DNA of 17,390 nt from Echinostoma caproni (lineage: Eukaryota > Platyhelminthes > Trematoda > Plagiorchiida > Echinostomatidae), in NCBI GenBank assembly GCA_900618425.1, contig UZAN01042045.1:9274-26663 (forward strand). The letters are read 5' to 3'. Both the position numbers and the translations under genes were made by a program. Within the stretch, counting starts at the first letter, position 1; each line of letters opens with the position of its first letter. Positions 1-8,746 of the stretch are shown piece by piece. The notes below the pieces were generated by a model. The model was not told the origin of the DNA. It made no database searches and saw only the letters and a list, made by a program, of their open reading frames with translations.

Positions 1-69
1 AATGCGGGTATACGTTTCAGCAGGCAACTGCATCATCTTTATCAGCTTGCTCTATGCATTTGATAAATG

Positions 70-254
70 ATAGCACAAACGCTTATGAAGGACGACGGAA
101 TGCCGAAAACAACTGGCGAACTCCATAAAGGCGCACTATTCAGCTTTAACGGCTTGTGTCCGATCACAGAACGAAGAATCACCGGCATCTTCACTAAACT
201 CAAGTGCAAGCCAACGATATCTTCTCTCAACTACGAGGTAGATCGGATAATGAG
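70..254 (+). CDS. Open frame, possible partial exon, unrecognised product
   Basis: An open plus-strand frame runs from the ATG at 67 to a TGA at 256-258 (63 codons) and contains the stretch CKPTISSLNYEVDRIM. A possible donor, GAG followed by GTGATC, lies at 255, and a possible acceptor after a pyrimidine tract ends at 314, giving a 60-base intron in matching phase. The continuation after 315 (IYRWFCFAGQH and on) stops at about 395. A minus-strand frame also stays open across 42-230, so strand is uncertain. No family is recognised; chance is a real alternative. Confidence 0.15.
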
Positions 255-314
255 GTGATCATTAGAAGGCTACCTCTGTATTAATATAACCACATTTCTT
301 GCTCTCCAACTTAG

Positions 315-889
315 AATATACAGGTGGTTTTGTTTTGCTGGACAGCACATTACGAAATTTTCTTTTCTTACCGATTTTGATAGTTCATTGGCTTAAAGCG
401 ATTAAAATAAACCTTTATTCAACCGTATCGAACTCAAAAACTAACAACCAACAACCGGGGAATCAAACATGTCTGCTCCATTAAATTTCTATGGTCACCA
501 CTTCTATTCATCACCCAAACCGAAGACAAGACTCATGTCTACACTGACTACACAAGAAGTGTATTCCTCATACTTCGCAACTCGATTTGGACACTAAGAG
601 AAATTTAGCTTCAGAAAAAATTGTCACTCTTTTAAGCCACATTTCGCTGGTGATAACTTGCGCCTGCCAAACTTCAAGAGGAGATGATCAGAAGACTGAA
701 AGTGTTCGATCATTGATGCCTCTGGAGAATAATGAAAATTACACGGATAGACCGAATGTCGAACGATGGGATAGTCCATTACTGTTTTAACGTTTGACAA
801 TTGCTAGTCTTCATCCAACTTTGCCATTTGTCGCATTTTGTTGACATATCACAACTTCAATCTATCCTAATCTCTACCGTCTGTCTCAG
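315..889 (+). other. Overlapping short open frames, no settled gene
   Basis: This stretch holds three coding-like frames that do not join. One starts with EYTGGFVLLDSTLRNFLFL after the acceptor at 314. One starts at an ATG at 469 (MSAPLNFYGHHFYSSPKPK) and stops at 595-597. One runs from about 540 to a TAA at 788-790 and ends with NVERWDSPLLF. The frames overlap and would need frameshifts or unseen introns to be one protein. The stretch could be the decayed or exonic 5' part of the gene that follows. I see no repeat or RNA gene here. Confidence 0.15.
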
Positions 890-3554
890 CGCAAAGCTAT
901 GTCCAGGTTGGCACTGTTGAACGGAGGGGCCAGCTAAAAATGTGGTTTATCACTATCAAAGTGAACGTTAAACATTTGGAATTATTTTGTGTCCGCATTT
1001 CATGCCACTGGCACTTGGTGCCAGACCTCTCCTTAAATCTCCGTCACTGGACAACCGCAATGCACGAAGCTTGCACATCCTCTCGTAGGAGCTAACCGCA
1101 TGAAAGCGAGTAAGCAATATTGACTATGAATGTTAATTTACTTTAAAATTTAATACATGGTTTCGTGCATGTATGTGCCACCCCTAAGTTTTCCAGCAGG
1201 CGAACTTGCGAGCTGGTGGTAATTAAATTTTGAGTAAAAATAATGCATTTCTTCCCGAGTTACCGTTATCAGTTCCTCTTAATAATCTCAGAGAATCAAT
1301 TTTGTGATTGCCAGCAGGTAAACTAAACTTGTTCCATTGCATTAATTGAGAATCCACGATGATTTTAACCTTTATTACACAAATAAAAAACAAAATGACC
1401 CATTGCAATCTCCGCATTGTACCGAAAACCGTATAAGACGTTATTTGCAGTAATGAGTGGAAGTTACTGAATTAATTCGACAATAAAATGTTATTTTTTT
1501 TCAATTTCGGTTTGTAGTTTCTTTCCGAAATGGAAGACCTGCATGATGGACTTGATTATTTTGGTGAGATTCTTCTCATTATTAGTACATAAACGTTTCA
1601 TTCGAGCTCGGAGTGGAGTGAGAAGCTATCTTGAAGATGCTTTGTGCGGTTTGTTGGCCGCACGAGATAGAAATCGTCACGTTGAATCTAGCGCGTTCAT
1701 GCTAAACTAGTACGTGCTTTGTTGGTCTTTTTACTTCCCGATTGGGTATTTTAGTTTTTGGCACGTAAAAAATGGCACACACACCACACTCCGAGAATAC
1801 GAATATGTCAGTCTGACTCCTTATAACAGACTGAGCTTTTTATCCAGTGTGTGGACAGCCTTTCAATCGCTGGAACACTTTAGTAAGAGTGGGAACAAAT
1901 TAAGATTGTTTTTTTCTCAGAAACCACCCCAAACGAGTTCTTTTCATTGATTCAATTGTTATGTCCGGATTTTCCTAGAAGAATGTTAGTGAGAACGGTG
2001 GCGTGAGTTTTATCTTTACCTAATCATTTCGTCTCAAGGTCTCTCAGAGCTGGTCAGCAGGATGAACTCTCTCCCACCTTTTCCGATCTGTATAGAATGT
2101 TCCAGTTTCATGTGTTCTATGAAGGTGAGGCTGACATCATGGTTAAATGACGGATCAGATTTTGTTTCCAAACTGATTAAATATTTAGTGGTTTGTGACA
2201 ACCCTGTACATAATTCGGGTGTGGCTACACAGAATCTGGATTCCGCTACCTTGGAAAGCGATCAGCCATCTGATAACGAGACCGATTCCCCTCCTTGTGG
2301 TATATTTATCATGTGATTTCCGCTTTTTATTCAATTGAAGCCGCCATACAAACAGACTTCTCGGAGGATGTGGCGCATCCGAATAGTGGACTTTGCGTGA
2401 ACACTGTTCGTTTCAAATTGTTTGTTCCTGAATTGTTTCTGGATGCAATCTTTCCGTGAGTTGCCTTTGTGTAACTGAAACGAACGTGCGCTTTTGATTT
2501 ACCATTGCGTTGTGGCTAACAGTCCTAAGTTCCCCATCTCCTCCCTTCGGTGCATAAAGTCTAACGTAAAGTCAAGCGTAATTTTTCATAAGCATCCAAT
2601 AATGGTTTAGCGCATTCTGGTTACCCCGTTTATCCGTTCCAGTTGGTTTTAATTATAATTAAAATTCGTTCTACCAGGTAAAATGGAGCCATAATCTTTA
2701 ACATATTTAGCTATAAATACTAAGGTGACTGGTAGCCTTAGCATAGTGTATCGGAGGTTGATCTTTGCTCCAAAAACAGAGAAGGGATTTGAAGAATGAT
2801 ATTTGAAAAGGCCAAATGGTAGCTCGGTAGTAATCATTGTTAAGCACATCGCTGCAAATGGTTATGCCATTAGTGTTTTAACGAACTGTCAAGGCAGCCT
2901 TATTTGAACTCTCATTGGTTTCAGAAACCTAAGGGATTTTTGATGCATTATGTGGTATATATACATGTATACATACATCATATCGCAGAATGAAATAATT
3001 TCACTCAGTTTTTATCGCCCTAAATGTTTGACAATTTAGATGTTTGTCCGGTTTGGTATTTCATTTATTCTATGATGAGCAAAGTGGTTTTGAAAAAGAT
3101 GAACTCAGAAAAGAACTACATCTTGTATTATGTTTGAGTTTTGAACTGAGAGCCTGATAACTTATAGTGCTTGTCTAATACATACATATGCTTTTGGATA
3201 TTTTGTTCACGAATAATCGATTGTTTGACGACTTTGTAAGACATTGCAGCTAACTGATAGTACGGGTGTCATTTTTGTTACCTTGTATCAGATCAGGTTT
3301 ACACGTTCTGTTTGATACTGTATTCCGTATGTTCAGATTAGGTCCATGTACAAGAATTTAGGTTTAGGTTCTTAATTGAGCAAGAATCCCATAGTACTGC
3401 TAGAATAAGCATTGCTCTTTGCATTGGTCTGTGACTTTGGAATGACAGCCACCCAGGGGGAAAAGAGGTAAGGTCAAACTTACTGTTAGCACAGATAGAT
3501 CCACCCATGTCTCCCCCCACAACTGAATTTGCACCTGATAGTGAAATAAAGTGA
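890..3554 (+). CDS. Candidate multi-exon gene with microexons, 5' end unknown, function unknown
   Basis: Ten exons chain in phase: 890-960, 1197-1218, 1292-1317, 1518-1563, 2039-2124, 2233-2299, 2356-2455, 2523-2565, 2643-2677 and 3449-3554, ending with TGA at 3552-3554. They encode about 199 residues. Pyrimidine-rich acceptors precede 890, 1292 and 1518; good donors follow 1317 (CAG/GTAAAC), 1563 (GTGAGA), 2124 (AAG/GTGAGG) and 2455 (GTGAGT). Introns are 56-771 bases, several under 110, as is common near trematode gene 5' ends. Readable pieces include RRGQLKMWFITIK, VRFKLFVPELFLDAIF and QIDPPMSPPTTEFAPDSEIK. I cannot name a family. Exon 890 needs an upstream exon ending in phase 1, which I did not find. 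Alternatives: intron 2125-2232 is itself open in frame, so it may be retained; another frame across 2062-2150 also looks coding; a different last exon at 2925-2943 fits in phase. An AATAAA lies at 3831-3836. Some exons may be chance. Confidence 0.3.
2925..2943 (+). CDS. Alternative terminal exon of the 890-3554 model
   Basis: After the donor at 2678, a good acceptor (CTCATTGGTTTCAG) ends at 2924. It opens a five-codon tail, NLRDF, closed by TGA at 2941-2943. The phase matches the exon at 2643-2677 as well as the longer tail at 3449 does. It could be an alternative end or a chance acceptor. Confidence 0.15.
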
Positions 3555-3650
3555 ATTATTGACTTGATTTGAGATAATTTAAGCTAATAGTTGAACCACG
3601 GAAGTAACATAGACAAATGCAATGATGATTACGAGGACTGAGCATGTTAA

Positions 3651-3686
3651 CAGTTTATCATCGTTTATCAGTTTATCATCGTATTA
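3651..3686. repeat. Two-copy 18-bp tandem duplication
   Basis: CAGTTTATCATCG begins both copies, at 3651 and 3669; the last bases of the unit differ. It is a minor local duplication. Confidence 0.8.
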
Positions 3687-4126
3687 GTTCATCTTCCTCT
3701 CCTTTCGTTGCGCAAACACATTCGCTATCCATCCCGAAGGGTTCAAAATGTTTTCATGAACTGGAAATCAAGGCAAATTGATCTCATCGTGATGAGGCTG
3801 ACGAAGGTGGTTGTTTGCCCTAATGTGTAAAATAAAAGACTCATATTAACGGTTAATCCATTGGAGGCTTTAGAATTGTAGAATGCTACAGCCAGGTTGA
3901 GTCGAATAGTCCCAATTAGGGAGACTGAACAATCACAAATTCCCATCCTATTTTTCTGCCAATTCAAGCCAAAGCAAACCACATGCAGCTTTCTGCCCTC
4001 ATCAAGCAAATTTGCAGCATTTTCAACAAAGTAACACGGAGCTGGTGACGATAATTAATAAAACAGTACATACAGTGAAAATAAAATACCAGAGCAGGAA
4101 ATGATTAATCAAATTCCCAACAAACA

Positions 4127-4145
4127 ATATATATATATGTGTGTG
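4127..4145. repeat. AT/GT microsatellite
   Basis: Alternating AT passes into GT (atatatatatgtgtgtg). A related, shorter alternating tract lies at about 4219-4245. Confidence 0.8.
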
Positions 4146-4592
4146 GCAAATTTTATCTCGATTGACTCTGTAGGCGCTAGGCGGCACCGCTGAGGCTCCG
4201 TGAATAATCCCAAACTGGTGATATATATACACATGTATGTACGTATCACCTGCTTGGGATTTAATGTAGCACCAACACAATGACTGAAAAGTGTCTTCGA
4301 GTTGAATTTCTAGGACCTTAGACCGGTAGTGCCGGGACTGTTATCTGACGAGAAAACCACCGTACGGTGGACTTTGAGACCAGCAGGGTCAAGAGTGCGA
4401 AGTGAAGATTGTTTAGCAAATCGTCAAAACCATCAACATCAGACTGAAGAGTAACTCGGTTCAAAAGCATTCTTTCGAAAATTTGCAGCAGACTAAATGT
4501 TATCCACGTATATCTTCAGGAATCGGGAATTCTTCTGGAGAACAGAAGAAACTTAAACCGATCAGTTGTAGGTATTACAGCCTGTTTTTCAG

Positions 4593-4788
4593 ATACACAT
4601 AACGGGGGAGGATGAATGAGGGTCACGACCAAGTCTACGATTTATTTCAACATCTGAGCAAGAGATTTTGCGTAGACTGCAGAGCTATTTTGATACCGCT
4701 CACATTACCCGCCAGTGTGTTTTTTTTGCCCAGAATACTTTCTGTCCGCGATTCAAGTATTTTATCTCTTTCCTTACCTTATCCGTGC
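4593..4788 (+). CDS. Candidate first coding exon, product unknown
   Basis: A good acceptor (acagcctgtttttcag) ends at 4592. The first ATG follows 19 bases later, at 4612. The frame stays open for 59 codons to a donor TGC/GTATGC at 4789 in phase 0, or to a TAA at 4798-4800 without splicing. The protein starts MNEGHDQVYDLFQHLSKRF and then reads CVDCRAILIP. A short leader between an acceptor and an ATG is what one expects of a spliced or trans-spliced 5' end. All frames between the acceptor and the ATG contain stops, so it would be a start exon. I found no phase-matched next exon nearby. The family is not recognised. Confidence 0.25.
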
Positions 4789-5446
4789 GTATGCAATTAA
4801 CCAATTGGTGAAAATCGTCACCTCAAAACAGCAAAATGTGGGGGGGGGGAAGTGATAGAAAATTTACTGATCCGTAAAACTAAGTAGGAAAGAGAGTCTG
4901 AGAAGTAACAGTCTAACTGCTCAAAATATACGCATACACCTACCTCGTTCGAAGTGTGCAAATGTAGCCTCCTATCTGGATCGTGGGATTTTTCTGAGTT
5001 CACGTTCCACCGAGTCTTTTCCACTGCTTAGACCGGCCACTCTTTAAAAGTCATGCCATCTCTGGAGTAGCACATAACCGCCCCTAAAAAAGAACGAAAA
5101 AGTTGATAACAATAAAAACTGTGTGGATGAACAAAGGTTATTTCTGCCGGACTGCCCCAGGAAAATTCAACGTCATGGATGCAAATGAAGAACCTGTAAT
5201 AGCCGCAGTTATTTGCACTGTGCAGTTGTATGGAACTGCTCCGAGAACTTGAATAAACATTTGGTTCGGGAATTAAATGAAGCCAACTTTTGATTTGATT
5301 TACTTTTCCTGTCGTCATTTTGCTCAACTTTCCTCGAACTACTGGAACGGTTTGATATACATTTGTTATACAGTTTTAAAAGAACCAACAATGTTAGTCT
5401 ATCACAGAAATATGATGGCCTTATGTCCGTTTTTAAGGGTGTTCAG
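4789..5446. other. No settled gene; minus-strand frame and homopolymer
   Basis: A run of ten G lies at 4840-4849. A minus-strand frame of 99 codons covers 5028-5327 and ends with MCYSRDGMTFKEWPV; inside it is a strong minus-strand acceptor (CGTTCTTTTTTAG) near 5085. A minus-strand donor (GAG/GTAGGT) lies near 4943. The frames around these two signals do not agree, so I do not call a gene. A plus-strand frame from 5277 overlaps the minus one. Confidence 0.25.
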
Positions 5447-5506
5447 ATCGACTCATGAACAGGGATCGTACTTACAACAAGATTCTAGTTCTTCCCGTGC
5501 ACGATG
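5447..5506 (+). CDS. Candidate internal exon
   Basis: An acceptor (ttttaagggtgttcag) ends at 5446 and a donor (GATG/GTAAAC) begins at 5507. The 60-base exon reads STHEQGSYLQQDSSSSRAR, with one base before and two after. Its end phase fits the exon-like block at 6602, where the junction codon would be TGG. It is part of a longer open frame from 5277 to 5510. Unrecognised. Confidence 0.2.
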
Positions 5507-5672
5507 GTAAACATTGGTTCCCCGATCTGATTCGCCCTTCTCCCAGACGTTGGTACCTGTGCTCCCCGATGGATTAGTAGTTCTGTCTACACGCATGTGC
5601 TTATTTTACTTCTAAATCTGAATTCAAACCGAATCCGGTCTTTCAGGAACCAAAAGCAAATCTGAGAATCTT

Positions 5673-5795
5673 ATGTGGCTTTTACACTTCACGTTGTATT
5701 TCGCTTTCTTCGTTGAAACTACTCAATCGGATATTTTTAAAATTCTGAAACAAAAAGGAGTGCATTTTATGAACACCAGGATCAACTACTCATGA
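5673..5795 (+). CDS. Small secreted-peptide-like frame (40 aa) with signal-peptide-like start
   Basis: A good acceptor (atccggtctttcag) ends at 5646. The first ATG follows at 5673, and the frame ends at TGA 5793-5795. The first residues, MWLLHFTLYFAFFVETTQS, look like a classical signal peptide: a hydrophobic core, then small or polar residues at a possible cleavage site. The rest is a short basic tail, DIFKILKQKGVHF and on. In trematodes, small secreted proteins often start with an exon of this kind, so it could also be the first exon of a longer gene, with a possible donor at GGA/GTGCAT. Chance remains likely for a frame this short. Confidence 0.25.
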   Translation: MWLLHFTLYFAFFVETTQSDIFKILKQKGVHFMNTRINYS

Positions 5796-6601
5796 CCGAA
5801 ATGATACGAGTCCAAATTCCACTTTTCACTTGGTATATATGCTTACACACACACGTTTTAGTCTGTTGGTCAGTTCAAAAGCGTTTTACCACAGTTTTGA
5901 GAACAAACCGGGTCTCATTTTACCCGTTGGACTTTATACCGATTATTGGTTGCTGTTTTCATCCAATCACGTAGTACCGACGAAAAAACAACGACAAGGG
6001 ACATGAAATGAGCTAAAAAATTCTCTCTTTGTTTTGTTGCAAGTCCAGCTGATGTGGTGTTGACTCCGGGACGACATATGATATGTGGGTTTCGTAGATT
6101 GGGACGAAAAACAGCGAACCATCTTCGTCTAGACACACATCCACATGTATAAATAGAAATACTATTTTGGAATAAAGCAGACAAATTAGAGATGATGTGA
6201 ACGGTGAGTGGCTCACCGTGAAATGTGTGATCTTTTCTCCCCGCGTACTATTGGCTAGCGTATACTAAACACAGCGATTGTATCTGTCTGTATATAGTTA
6301 TGGAGGTGGTGAGTCTCGCATTCATTAAACGGTAACCTGTTTGTGATTATGTTATTCGTTATCGGAACCTGTCTAAAGGCTTTATGCGAAGGCTCATTCA
6401 GTTGACTATTTTATTACCATGGCGTTTCGATGATCATCACAATGAAAGGGATCTTTCAAGCAATAATGCATGGAGTACGGTGAGGTAACTGAAATGAAAT
6501 TAATTAATTTAGTTCAAAACTGGATCCATGGGCACGACTCGATAATCTATGCCATCCATTGTATGTATGTATGTGTGCGTGCGTGTGATTTTGTTTTTCA
6601 G
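5796..6601. other. No convincing gene; donor-like site and microsatellite
   Basis: Plus-strand codons from 5792 to 5974 and two overlapping minus-strand frames (5915-6184 and 6013-6216) lack splice support. A strong donor-like GTGAGT follows an ATGGAGGTG at about 6300-6309. It could be a tiny first exon but has no partner. The microsatellite at 6561-6588 is listed separately. Confidence 0.3.
6561..6588. repeat. GTAT/GTGC microsatellite
   Basis: Three GTAT units pass into GTGTGCGTGCGTGTG. The tract lies just before the acceptor at 6601. Confidence 0.85.
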
Positions 6602-6817
6602 GATAGTCGACGTGTACACAAACAGGGATAATTCTGTTCGTGATAACAGAGCCCGCTTGTTAAAGCGGATAAGATTACTTGACTCAATAATAATACGCCC
6701 GAAAATGTCGAACACAAACAAGTTCATGGTTAAAGTCGCCTTCGAGGACAGTTCGGTTTCTCAATGGATTACACAGAGCTCTCCTTCCTTTCTGTTTCGT
6801 CACGGTTAACTAGGAAC
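6602..6817 (+). CDS. Exon-like block with strong splice sites; start exon or frameshifted
   Basis: The block starts after the acceptor gattttgtttttcag (ending 6601) and ends at the donor AAC/GTAAGTAT (6818), the best donor in the window. One frame is open from 6549 to a TAA at 6807-6809 and includes DNRARLLKRIRLLDSII and NKFMVKVAFEDSSVSQ. A second frame begins at ATG 6764, after an in-frame stop, and runs into the donor as MDYTELSFLSVSSRLTRN, phase 0. The block is either a 5' leader plus 18 codons, with a short upstream frame overlapping the start, or an internal exon broken by a frameshift. I cannot decide. No family is recognised. Confidence 0.3.
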
Positions 6818-7580
6818 GTAAGTATATTTTGAATTAAGCAACACGTTTATGATAGTGGGCACACGTGTTACCGAATCTTAGGCTTGTGAGCAAGCTGGAG
6901 CGGGAAACAAGAAGACACGTAAACAGGCGAAACGCCCAAGCGTCTCACGTCATCCGTACTCGGTCAAGCATTCAAACAATCNGAATCAATCAGCGAAGAC
7001 AGTGCAGTGCTAACACCTAATTGGCTGGATCCGATCGATATTGTAGTAGAGTTAGTCCGCACGACATAAAAGTGTTTTGAGTGTGGGAAACAGCATTGGC
7101 CAATGAATCAAGGAAATTATAGGCATGTAGGAAACACTGTACCGGATTGACATCCAATGAGAGGGTGACGCGCAGAAAACGAACCTTCAAGTCCAGGCAA
7201 ATAGAACACGAGTTAGGGTAATCTACGTGTACTACGGGTAGATACGTACGTACTACGTGTAGATGCGGATAAACAGGCAATATGTACAACATACCTCAAG
7301 TTATGAGCAATCCGGCTCAGAAACCAGGCAGAGTAAATCGAAGTGGCTAGGGATACCGAATCAAGCCACTCGCTAGGCAACACCAGACCATAGAATAATG
7401 AACACCAAGGGAAACAGAGTATTTAAAGTGGGCAAAACGACCAATTAGAGCCATTCAGTCACGGGGGTGTTGTGTTGGTAATACGGATAGGGATTCGGTA
7501 ATCGATATCGGTAAACAAAAGCGAACAGAANGGGAAACGGGTCACAAGAACCGACATCGAACAGAATTGCTCGTATCAAT
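6818..7580. other. Compositionally distinct block, possible mobile-element-derived DNA
   Basis: From about 6840 the plus strand becomes rich in A and G and less rich in T than its surroundings. It contains two ambiguous bases (6982, 7531) and an imperfect tandem repeat at 7225-7264. This looks like the leader of a retroelement, but I found no terminal repeats, primer site or protease and reverse transcriptase motifs. A 91-codon minus-strand frame at 7017-7292 has no support. Confidence 0.25.
7225..7264. repeat. Imperfect 20-bp tandem repeat
   Basis: TACTACGGGTAGAT and TACTACGTGTAGAT occur about 21 bases apart, each preceded by an ACGT-type sequence. The repeat lies within the purine-rich block. 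Confidence 0.7.
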
Positions 7581-7745
7581 ATGTCACCAAATGCATCATG
7601 CTGTAAAGACCAAATGTGTCTTCAAGGCGATGGTTTCAGTTCAGTTTCTACAACCATTAACCATGCACTATCGTGCGCCGGTATTGGTTGCTGTCTTTTG
7701 GCTGCCCATTTGGATGAACATGAGGAGAAATACAGGAAAGGTTGA
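7581..7745 (+). CDS. Cysteine-rich 54-codon frame inside a dispersed repeat
   Basis: The ATG at 7581 opens 54 codons to TGA 7743-7745, and the same frame is open upstream from about 7514. The protein starts MSPNASCCKDQMCLQ and contains TINHALSCAGIGCC, six cysteines in all. It overlaps a 110-codon open frame (7567-7899, non-ATG start) in another frame. The matching DNA at 16964-17020 keeps TINHAFSC in this frame but then stops. The sequence may be a piece of a repeated mobile or paralogous coding unit. Unrecognised. Confidence 0.2.
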   Translation: MSPNASCCKDQMCLQGDGFSSVSTTINHALSCAGIGCCLLAAHLDEHEEKYRKG

Positions 7746-7820
7746 AAGCAGAAGGGAGAATTTAGGATTTCATTGCACTAATTTCGCAGAGAAATCGACA
7801 AGATGCACGAACATCACTGT
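7631..7820 (+). repeat. Dispersed repeat copy 1
   Basis: This segment aligns with 16941-17140. Shared anchors are CAACCATTAACCATGC (7651-7666), CCCATTTGGAT (about 7708) and AGATGCAC (about 7801). Between them the copies differ by many substitutions and small gaps. Both copies have the same orientation. The family is unknown. Confidence 0.6.
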
Positions 7821-8746
7821 TTACGACACCCAGCCATATCACTCAAGGTGGTGGGTCGGGGATGAATACGGCGGGAATGACGCCCCTGCACGCAAATAAA
7901 CCGGAATAAGGCGCTACATAGCGCGTCATGCAATGCTCACTTTTGGGGCGAAAATTTGGCGCAAATAACGTCGGGCTTTGCGCGTTTTCCTACGATTCAC
8001 TCGAAATGACCCCTTTGGATCTAATTCACAATTCAGTTACTACCCACCCGTTTATATTCTAAGAACTTGTTACACTCTTAATACTTCACTCTCCTTTTAT
8101 GGAAAATAAAACCGTTCGAATTCACCCCTGATTAAAGACTACTCTGTATGCAGAGTATTATATTATATATTATATATATTATTATATATTATATTCGAAA
8201 CCCTCTCCCCGTCTTAAGCGTAAATAAAACTGTTGCACATTTGTCAAGTGGATAAACAATTTTGGAAAGCTTAGGCGTCTCTGGCAGCATTATATGCGTT
8301 TTTCCTAAACAGTTACCGAAATTTAGGTAACGCGATTTGCAAAGCGAAATTCCGGCGATAAAACGCGCTGGTGTGTCGGCAGGGGCTCGAATATTGACAG
8401 TGGGGTGGGGACATGGGTTATATCATATCGTATCAAAATGTATACGAATAAAGTCATAAGCGCTGGCAGCTGTGGACGAAAAGATATCAATGTATTCATT
8501 GAAGCCTCTCAAGTGGGTTGAGGTCAAGGGGTTTGCTAAAGAGTGAACATGCAATGGTCTGAGTGCGATGATCAAAGGTGATCTAAACAACGGATACATC
8601 CATTACAAGGCGAGGTGGGGTTCAAACGGAGGGTATTAGTCAAAAACTGAGTGAATGTTGAACAAACTGGCTTGTTGAATTTTACAAACAAATTGGAGTC
8701 AAATAAATATTGGTCACTCCATTCCTCCTGTTTCTAATCCTTGGAG
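7821..8746. other. No gene seen; GC-rich patch and AT microsatellite
   Basis: The part at 7867-8000 is richer in GC and CpG (gcgcgtcatgc, ggcgaaaatttggcg) than its surroundings. A GC-richer patch recurs at 8330-8410. Two AATAAA motifs occur near 8107 and 8224. These are marks of inserted repeat DNA, but no element ends are visible. Confidence 0.3.
8157..8195. repeat. ATT/AT low-complexity tract
   Basis: About 39 bases of irregular TATTATATA. Confidence 0.9.

Larger units (their letters stand above)
3555..4592. other. Non-coding stretch with small repeats
   Basis: I see no convincing gene. The stretch holds an AATAAA at 3831-3836, an 18-bp tandem duplication at 3651-3686, a TA/TG microsatellite at about 4127-4145 and a hairpin-rich segment at 4345-4390. 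A minus-strand frame of 88 codons at 3743-4009 and another of 85 at 4023-4280 lack clear splice support and look like chance. Confidence 0.4.

Noticed and set aside
3292..3340. Exon-like segment after a strong acceptor, reading GLHVLFDTVFRMFRL
   Set aside because: Its possible donors give phases that do not join the neighbouring exons, so it was left out of the gene model.
3785..3800. CTCATCGTGATGAG hairpin
   Set aside because: A short inverted repeat without partners or a known role.
3990..4020. Minus-strand TTGATGAG followed by GAAAG, hammerhead-like
   Set aside because: No stem II pairing and no stem I; short motif expected by chance.
4943..5085. Minus-strand segment between a strong acceptor and a GTAGGT donor
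   Set aside because: All three frames contain stops between the two sites, and the apparent start is GTG.
7567..7899. 110-codon open frame
   Set aside because: It starts at TTG, lies in a dispersed repeat and overlaps a competing cysteine-rich frame; not called as a gene by itself.
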